A DNA stretch of 37,614 nt from Noviherbaspirillum malthae (GTDB lineage: Bacteria; Pseudomonadota; Gammaproteobacteria; Burkholderiales; Burkholderiaceae_D), in NCBI RefSeq assembly GCF_015352985.1, contig NZ_JACYXF010000062.1, forward strand, positions 1 to 37,614. Reading direction: 5' to 3'. This document shows, piece by piece, positions 32,677 through 37,614 of this stretch. The notes below the pieces were generated by a model. That model did no database searches, had not been told where the DNA came from, and was given only the letters and a program-made list of their open reading frames with translations. Both the position numbers and the translations under genes were made by a program. Numbering within the stretch: position 1 is the first letter of the stretch; each line of letters opens with the position of its first letter.

Positions 32677-33606
32677 ATGGAAACCCTGAACAGTATCGAA
32701 TGCTTCGTTCGCACTGCCGAAGCCGGCAGTTTTTCCGAGGCCGCGCGCCGGCTCGGCCTGACGTCAGCCGCCGTGGGCAAGAATGTCGCCAAACTTGAAA
32801 CCCGGGTGGGCGTGCGGCTGTTTCACCGCAGTACGCGCAAGCTCTCGCTCACGGAAGCCGGGCAGAATTTTCTTGAGGAAGTGCGGGGCGGCCTCAGCAC
32901 CATCCAGGGCGCGGTTGCGAACCTGGCGGGCGCCGATGGAGAGCCGGCGGGTACGCTTCGCGTCAGCATGGGCACCACCTTCGGGCTGACTTACATCGTC
33001 CCGCTGCTGGATGAGTTCCTGCGGTGCCATCCGCGCATCACGCCCGACTGGCATTTCGATAACCGGCCCGTGGATCTGATTGCGGAGAACTTCGATGCGG
33101 CCATCGGCGGCGGCTTCGACATCCCGCAAGGCGTGGTTGCCCGCGAACTCGGGCCCGCGCACCGGGTGCTGCTTGCGTCGCCGGCTTATCTTGCGCGGTG
33201 CGGCCCCATTCATTCGCCAGCCGACCTGCAGGCCTGCGACGGCATCCTGGTACGCTCTCCGCAGACCGGGCGGGTACGGCCCTGGTCCCTGCGCAACCGG
33301 GCCGGTGACCAGGCGCCGATCGCACTGCGCCAGCGCATGACCATGAGTGATCCCGAGGCGGTTTGCCGCATTGCGGAAATGGGCATGGGCATCGCGCTGG
33401 CCGGCATGCCGCATGCGCTTCCCTTTCTGGAAAGCGGCCGCCTGATGCGCGTCCTGCCCGGCTGGCATGTCGATACCGGCATGCTGGCTCTGTATTTTCC
33501 CGCGCAGCGGCTATTGCCGGCGAAGACACGGGTCTTCGTCGACTTCATCATTGCGCGCTTCCGCGAAGACAAGCTCGGCCAGCGCTTCAATGCATCGTCG
33601 GCCTGA
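32677..33606 (+). CDS. LysR-family transcriptional regulator (CrgA-like)
   Basis: A 309-residue regulator starting METLNSIECF. The helix-turn-helix spans about 3-62 (SFSEAARRLGLTSAAVGKNVAKLE, then GVRLFHRSTRKLSLTEAG). The effector-binding domain follows (about 88-295) with the CrgA-group features FDAAIGGGFDIPQGVVARELGP and GMGIALAGMPHA. The upstream TTG that would add three residues is not preferred. No divergent target gene is adjacent: the DoxX gene upstream is co-directional and a small HTH gene downstream is convergent. Its targets cannot be read from this window. Confidence 0.92.
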   Translation: METLNSIECFVRTAEAGSFSEAARRLGLTSAAVGKNVAKLETRVGVRLFHRSTRKLSLTEAGQNFLEEVRGGLSTIQGAVANLAGADGEPAGTLRVSMGTTFGLTYIVPLLDEFLRCHPRITPDWHFDNRPVDLIAENFDAAIGGGFDIPQGVVARELGPAHRVLLASPAYLARCGPIHSPADLQACDGILVRSPQTGRVRPWSLRNRAGDQAPIALRQRMTMSDPEAVCRIAEMGMGIALAGMPHALPFLESGRLMRVLPGWHVDTGMLALYFPAQRLLPAKTRVFVDFIIARFREDKLGQRFNASSA

Positions 33607-33655
33607 GTACGGTGGCGGGCTTCGGTTGCCGGTGGTAACGGCGGAAAGCGCGGGA

Positions 33656-34003
33656 TCAGCGTTCCGCGTAATGCGAAGCGGATTGGGGAAGGCGGGCGTC
33701 GCGGTGCGAAACCAGGGCGTGGAAATCGGCGTTCCGGTGCGGGTGCGGCACCCGGAATTTCATTGGCAGGCCGTCGCGCAGCACTGCCTTCAGCTCCCTG
33801 ATGCTCATTCCGGTCGATTCGTGAATGACGATCAGCATGATGTCGCTGAAGGGCGCGCGGCCGCTGCGGATCTTGCTGATGACAGGCCGCGAAACTTCGA
33901 GGGCCCTGCTGAGTGCGGCGTCGTTCTTGAGCCCCTGGTCGCGAATGATCATGTCGAACAGGTCGTTTGCATTGCGTACTTCCGGCGCCATCTCGTTTTT
34001 CAT
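33656..34003 (-). CDS. Small helix-turn-helix protein (Cro/CI-like)
   Basis: A 115-residue protein starting MKNEMAPEVR. Residues 12-70 look like a Cro/CI-type HTH: LFDMIIRDQGLKNDAALSRALEVSRPVISKIRSG, with recognition around R-P-V-I-S-K-I-R, followed by a helix MSIRELKAVL. The last 35 residues are rich in His and Arg (VPHPHRNADFHALVSHRDARL) and probably unstructured or metal-binding. Similar stand-alone HTH proteins are common in Burkholderiales, with unknown targets. The gene is convergent with the LysR gene. Confidence 0.75.
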   Translation of the reverse strand: MKNEMAPEVRNANDLFDMIIRDQGLKNDAALSRALEVSRPVISKIRSGRAPFSDIMLIVIHESTGMSIRELKAVLRDGLPMKFRVPHPHRNADFHALVSHRDARLPQSASHYAER

Positions 34004-34210
34004 TTTATCTTTCAGACGTTTTGCTTTATCGGTTGCCTGAGCCGGCGGACGAAGAGAGCATGCCGGTGGAGGCTTTCCGATATTGATCCAGGAAGCCGCG
34101 CGGTGGAGAAACAGTTACCAATTATTTCAATTGGGCAATAAAAAGCCGGCGACTGGACAGGCGTGCCGAAGTCCGGCACACCGTCCGCCGCCGCGAACCT
34201 TGGCTCGCGG

Positions 34211-34669
34211 CTACCGCCGGTGCGGCTCGGGCGCGATCAGCAGCGTGCAGGAAATCCGCTCGATCAGGGTGGCGTCCGTCGAGCCTCGCCACCAGCGGGC
34301 GGCCCATGAATGGTGGCGGCCATGCCCGACGATCAGCAGCTCGATGCCCAGTTTTCGAACCGTTTCTTCGATCACGGCGACCGGTTCGCCGACTTCGAGA
34401 TGAACAATCGGGGCCAGGCCGGCCTCCTGCAGTATCTTCAGCCCCAGGCTCAGTTCGCGGTCCATCTTCTTCTTGTCTGCCGCGATCTGTTCATCCGGAT
34501 TGAAGCTGGCAGGCGTCCCGAAATCGCCCACGATGGGCGGAGTGGGGTCATTGATGACACCCAGCAAATGGATTTCTGCGCTTGCATCAGGATTCAGGCG
34601 AATGCATTCATGCAATGCGGACGCGCTCTCGGGTGTGCCGTTATAGGCAACCAGGATCTTTCGATACAT
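34211..34669 (-). CDS. Universal stress protein (UspA family)
   Basis: A 152-residue protein starting MYRKILVAYNGTPES; a longer frame from 34777 has no ribosome-binding site. YRKILVAYNG at the first strand and LLIVGHGRHHSWAARWWRGS near the C-terminus form the Usp fold and a variant nucleotide loop: the usual G-x2-G-x9-GS is replaced by GHG, eleven residues and GS, as in the GH-R subgroup of Usp proteins. ATP binding is therefore uncertain. Such proteins help cells survive starvation, oxygen or redox stress. It stands alone, divergent from the small gene at 35092. Confidence 0.88.
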   Translation of the reverse strand: MYRKILVAYNGTPESASALHECIRLNPDASAEIHLLGVINDPTPPIVGDFGTPASFNPDEQIAADKKKMDRELSLGLKILQEAGLAPIVHLEVGEPVAVIEETVRKLGIELLIVGHGRHHSWAARWWRGSTDATLIERISCTLLIAPEPHRR

Positions 34670-35091
34670 AACCGCCCCCGTCATGTGAAGGACCTGCTTG
34701 AAGTATATGTCCTGCATCGCCAAGTTCCAGTGCCGGAATTCCCGTTCCACTCCGCCTTGTATCCGGCGGGAGGGCATGACGGTCGCGCGTGGGAAAACTC
34801 AACGCGGGCAGACGGCATCCGCTCCTTGTTGACCGAAATCATGCCTTCTTCAGCAGAAGGAAGACCCGCCCGACAACAACACTATTCTGTAAACATGAAG
34901 TATGCGCCGCTCCTCTTTACTCATCACTCCTCAGGCATCGCGGCCAGGCAAGGCATGACCTGAGCCTGTGGAGTTTCGAGCGGCGCAGGCGCGTCCAGGT
35001 AGAACGGACCGGAAACGGTACGGCACATCATAAAAATCATCATCAGGCGAGCAGGGAACTCGCTTTGCAATCAGTTGGCAAGGAGGTAATG
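34670..35091. other. Divergent intergenic region
   Basis: About 420 bp without a supported gene, between the universal stress gene and the rightward two-gene unit. It should carry promoters for both. A 183-codon frame entering the small gene from 34789 lacks a ribosome-binding site. An AT-rich CATAAAAAT near 35029 could be part of the rightward promoter. Confidence 0.45.
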
Positions 35092-35340
35092 ATGGATAAG
35101 GCACCGCAATCGCGCATTGGCGAAATGAGCGTGATGAACCGTTCCGGTCACACGCAGTTGAAGTGGCACATGGACAGTCTCAAAGAGACTGCCGCGGCCG
35201 AAGATGTGTTCAATCAGCTGATCGGAAAAGGTTATTCCGCATTCGGTTCGAAAACCAAGGCGGCGCCCAAGCATGCGATCCATGAATTCGATTCGAGCAT
35301 GGAAGACGTCGTGCTGGTACCGCGGATCATCGGCGGTTGA
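35092..35340 (+). CDS. Small conserved-looking protein ending in Gly-Gly
   Basis: An 82-residue protein starting MDKAPQSRIG. AGGAGGT at 35081-35087 is a near-perfect ribosome-binding site and fits this ATG better than the one 3 bp before it. GHTQLKWHMDS, then VFNQLIGKGYSAFGSKTK, then HEFDSSMEDVVLVPRIIGG form a pattern I recall from small uncharacterised proteins of phages and diverse bacteria that end in GG. No function is known to me. The gene is 3 bp from the next one, which supports joint action. The GG terminus recalls ubiquitin-like tails, but no activating or conjugating enzyme is nearby. Confidence 0.8.
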   Translation: MDKAPQSRIGEMSVMNRSGHTQLKWHMDSLKETAAAEDVFNQLIGKGYSAFGSKTKAAPKHAIHEFDSSMEDVVLVPRIIGG

Positions 35341-35343
35341 ATC

Positions 35344-35934
35344 ATGCCCGCCGTGAACGCGCTATGGCGTTCCCTGTGCCGGCATATCGTCGGGCCCGGC
35401 CGGGGCGGTGCGTCGGCCGCCCGCGCCGATCTCACTGAAGAAGACAGCGCACGCCGCGCCGCCCAATCTCTCTCGCGCAGCAGGTTCAGGCGATTCTTCC
35501 GGCTCTGCGACACTATCAAGGAATATTTTCTGCATGCGCAGCGCAAGAATGCACAGGCCTGGCAGGATGCGCTGCAGAAGGAACGCCGGGCAAAGCGCCG
35601 CTCGCTTTGTCTACTGCTGAAACTGCTCAGTGACGAGCAGCGGCGGGAGTTCCGCAGGTCGAGGCAGTTTCATGTCATCGGCGGCTGCACCGGCGTGCGG
35701 TATCGCATTCGGGTCGATCCATTCTCGAATATCGACGTCCTCTATCCGAATGGCACGGTGAAGCACCAGTTGTGCGTTCATCCCACGGGCGAGGTTCCGA
35801 TATACGACAAGCTGGCGGCGCAGATGCTGTATCTGCAGGATGCGACCACCGAGAGGCGGCTCTTGCGCAAGGCGAACATCCTCCCCGCGCGGGCAGGAAG
35901 CTACGTGTCTTCGAGCGCTGCGGCATGGCACTGA
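35344..35934 (+). CDS. Uncharacterised basic protein, partner of the Gly-Gly protein
   Basis: A 196-residue protein starting MPAVNALWRS. Residues 25-105 are strongly basic and helical (SRSRFRRFFRLCDTIKEYF, KERRAKRRSLCLLLKLLSDEQRREFRRSRQF). Residues 108-180 form a second block, IGGCTGVRYRIRVDP...SNIDVLYPNG, then LCVHPTGEVPIYDKLAAQMLYLQ, that looks like a conserved small beta domain with two Cys. No signal peptide or membrane helix is present. I do not know the family; the block resembles proteins found beside GG-ending small proteins in other genomes. The start follows the preceding stop by 3 bp with no own ribosome-binding site, so translation is probably coupled. Confidence 0.78.
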   Translation: MPAVNALWRSLCRHIVGPGRGGASAARADLTEEDSARRAAQSLSRSRFRRFFRLCDTIKEYFLHAQRKNAQAWQDALQKERRAKRRSLCLLLKLLSDEQRREFRRSRQFHVIGGCTGVRYRIRVDPFSNIDVLYPNGTVKHQLCVHPTGEVPIYDKLAAQMLYLQDATTERRLLRKANILPARAGSYVSSSAAAWH

Positions 35935-35997
35935 GGGAATGCCTGCGCAGCGATATCCAGACAGTCGCTTGGGTCCGGAAAGTCTGCGCATGACATG

Positions 35998-37290
35998 TCA
36001 GTGCGCAGGCGCAGGCATGGACGCAGACGCGGAGACTGGTTCAGATGAGGATGCCGGGTCGAGTGCAAACCTATACTGGTTCTTTCCGCTGTTTTTCGCC
36101 TGGTTCAACGCCTGGTCTGCGGAATTGAGCAAATCGCCGGAGCAGGTGCCGTTGCCGGGGTAGAGGCTGATCCCAATGCTTGTCGATATGCTGACGGTCC
36201 TGCCCTTGATTGAATACGGCTTCGAAATCGCTTCCACCAGCGTCCCGGCGATATGGGCGGCAGTGGCCGGCCCGTCCAGTTCCGGAACCACCACGATGAA
36301 TTCGTCTCCGCCGATGCGCGCTACGGTGTCGCTCGCGCGAATGCTCGCCTTCAGGCGCCTGGCCACATGCTGCAGCAGTTCATCTCCGGCATCGTGGCCG
36401 ATCGTGTCGTTCACTTTCTTGAAACCATCAAGGTCCATGTACATCACAGCGAGCGACTTGCAGTCCTTGCCGGCGTTGCCGATGTGGGCATCGAGCCTGT
36501 CCTGGAGCAGCCTGCGGTTCGGGAGGCCTGTCAAGGCATCATGGTTTGCGAGGTAACGCATCTCCGCCAGGGAATTTGCCGCATGATGCATGAACCTTCT
36601 TACCCGGCGGTACTGCCAGACGGCGCCGCCGAACAGGAAAAAGGTCACGGCGGCGAGCATGCTCCAGATCTTGCCGTAGGCATTGTCCCGGACAAGCAGC
36701 GCTTCGTTGAGAAGCGTATTTTCGTGATTCTCCATTTCCTTGAGCATGTCGTTGACGCGCTCGGTCTCGAGATTGTCCTGCTCGGACGACATCAGCAGTT
36801 GTGCCGACCGCATGTTGCCGGCTTCCCGCATCTCGACGAGGAACTGCAGAGTGGCTAGCCTGGCTTCCACGCGTTCTTCAAGTTGTACCGCTCTTTTCCG
36901 CTGCAAGGGGTCCTTGGATACCAGGGCATGAACCAGATCTGTCGTCCAGCGCACTTCTTCGACCGCGGCGACATAGGGCGCTACCGAAAGCTCGCTGCCT
37001 GCGATATACCCGCGCTCGCTTTTCTCCGCATTGCCGAGGTGAATCTGCAGCTTGTTGAATGTCGCGATCAGTTCATGATTGCGGGCTTTGAGGGTAGCCG
37101 CACTTTTGAAGTCGGAAATGATGTCGAACATCGACCAGCCGATTAGCAGAGCCAGCAAGCCGGCCATCACGACTCCCGATAACAGCGTCATGAGGGCCAG
37201 CTTGTTTTGCGTGCTGACCACTTCGCGTTCGTTCAGGCTGGACCGGACTGGAACTGCGCCGGTGCCTGCATGCCGATATTGCAGTTTCAT
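35998..37290 (-). CDS. CHASE3-GGDEF membrane diguanylate cyclase
   Basis: A 430-residue protein from MKLQYRHAGT; GGAG is 11 nt upstream, and starts at 37308 or 37365 are possible. A first transmembrane helix lies at about 33-55, a periplasmic CHASE3 sensor from about 60 to 200 (IHLGNAEKSERGYIAGSEL), a second helix at about 206-225, and a GGDEF domain from about 250 to 412. GGDEF is intact at 327-331, and RASD at 318-321 supplies the RxxD inhibition site, so it should be an active, product-inhibited cyclase making c-di-GMP. The C-terminus is Ser/Ala/Pro-rich. The gene is alone and convergent with the preceding pair. Confidence 0.95.
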   Translation of the reverse strand: MKLQYRHAGTGAVPVRSSLNEREVVSTQNKLALMTLLSGVVMAGLLALLIGWSMFDIISDFKSAATLKARNHELIATFNKLQIHLGNAEKSERGYIAGSELSVAPYVAAVEEVRWTTDLVHALVSKDPLQRKRAVQLEERVEARLATLQFLVEMREAGNMRSAQLLMSSEQDNLETERVNDMLKEMENHENTLLNEALLVRDNAYGKIWSMLAAVTFFLFGGAVWQYRRVRRFMHHAANSLAEMRYLANHDALTGLPNRRLLQDRLDAHIGNAGKDCKSLAVMYMDLDGFKKVNDTIGHDAGDELLQHVARRLKASIRASDTVARIGGDEFIVVVPELDGPATAAHIAGTLVEAISKPYSIKGRTVSISTSIGISLYPGNGTCSGDLLNSADQALNQAKNSGKNQYRFALDPASSSEPVSASASMPAPAH

Positions 37291-37486
37291 ACTGCTTTCT
37301 TCTCCCATGTTTTCGTTGGACTCGCTGGAAAAGCGCCTTGCCAGCGGTGTACCAAGCTTATTCAATGTTACCCATGGGACATTGATCTTAGGAAATAAAT
37401 TCCTTTTTTACACAATTTGTTACTCATTCGCCATGTGTGTCTGCAACAGGAGGTATCGTCAAATGTTGTGGATAGACGGTGATTGA

Positions 37487-37614
37487 TCAGGCGGCGGCCA
37501 GCTGCTGATGCTCACGAACTCCATCGACAAACTTCACTCCTCGAATCACCTCTGCCAGCCAGGTGAATCCCTTCAAACGCCGGAACGATTGCTCGGCGCA
37601 GATAGCCAGCTTGA
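37487..37614 (-). CDS. IS256-family transposase, C-terminal end (cut by window edge)
   Basis: The minus-strand frame is open from the window end to TGA at 37487-37489, giving 41 residues: KLAICAEQSFRRLKGF, then LAEVIRGVKFVDGVREHQQ. The A-E-x-x-(F/W)-R-(R/K)-L...G-V-x-F-x-D-G pattern is the C-terminal signature of IS256/mutator-type transposases. GGTATCGTCAAATG followed by TTGTGGA just downstream (about 37452-37473) is probably its terminal inverted repeat. The rest of the element lies outside the window. Confidence 0.75.
   Translation of the reverse strand, partial: KLAICAEQSFRRLKGFTWLAEVIRGVKFVDGVREHQQLAAA

Overview
The window comes from a GC-rich betaproteobacterium. The Bug/TctC-type binding protein, the AtuA-family pair, the CrgA-like LysR regulators and the tandem GGDEF/EAL proteins suggest Burkholderiales, probably Oxalobacteraceae (inference from gene content only). 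No rRNA, tRNA or CRISPR array was seen. The window starts in the C-terminus of an IS5-like transposase and ends in the C-terminus of an IS256-like transposase, so the segment is bordered by mobile DNA on both sides.

Layout. 1-1.6 kb: transposase end, a small Cys-free hypothetical protein, and a DUF423 membrane protein. 1.66-7.8 kb: a LysR regulator divergent from a probable catabolic operon (secreted alpha/beta-hydrolase lipoprotein, AtuA-like protein split over two genes, tripartite-tricarboxylate-type binding protein). 7.8-12.0 kb: an ECF sigma factor, a PAS-GGDEF-EAL protein and an SDR oxidoreductase whose ribosome-binding site lies in a perfect inverted repeat. 32.7-37.3 kb: a second LysR regulator, a small HTH protein, a universal stress protein, a pair of small uncharacterised genes and a CHASE3-GGDEF cyclase.

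The most interesting part is 12.1-32.4 kb. It encodes exported copper and heme redox proteins: a Tat multicopper oxidase with a SCO protein, a TlpA thioredoxin with a PCu(A)C copper chaperone, and a di-heme peroxidase. With them are a secreted GH16 glycosidase on a long Ser/Thr/Ala/Pro stalk, DUF5666 and other lipoproteins, and two DoxX membrane proteins. Regulators lie among them: two paralogous LuxR-type proteins and a NarL-type kinase/response-regulator pair. Five transcription units carry the same promoter architecture in the same orientation: a GTAC-N7-GYAC-like box, then TATTGG supplying a TTGG -35 start, then 19 nt later a TA-N3-T -10. I read this as a local regulon for exported redox and matrix proteins, driven by an activator bound just upstream of -35. 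The regulator is not proven; the local LuxR-type proteins and the NarL-type response regulator are the candidates.

The first luxR-type gene has an in-frame amber codon seven codons after its best start, while the second paralog is intact. Both share a GTACCG-N7-CRGTAC element upstream. In the GH16 gene, 29 tandem 9-bp units and a further 5 x 9-bp collagen-like repeat make its stalk a likely length-variable locus.
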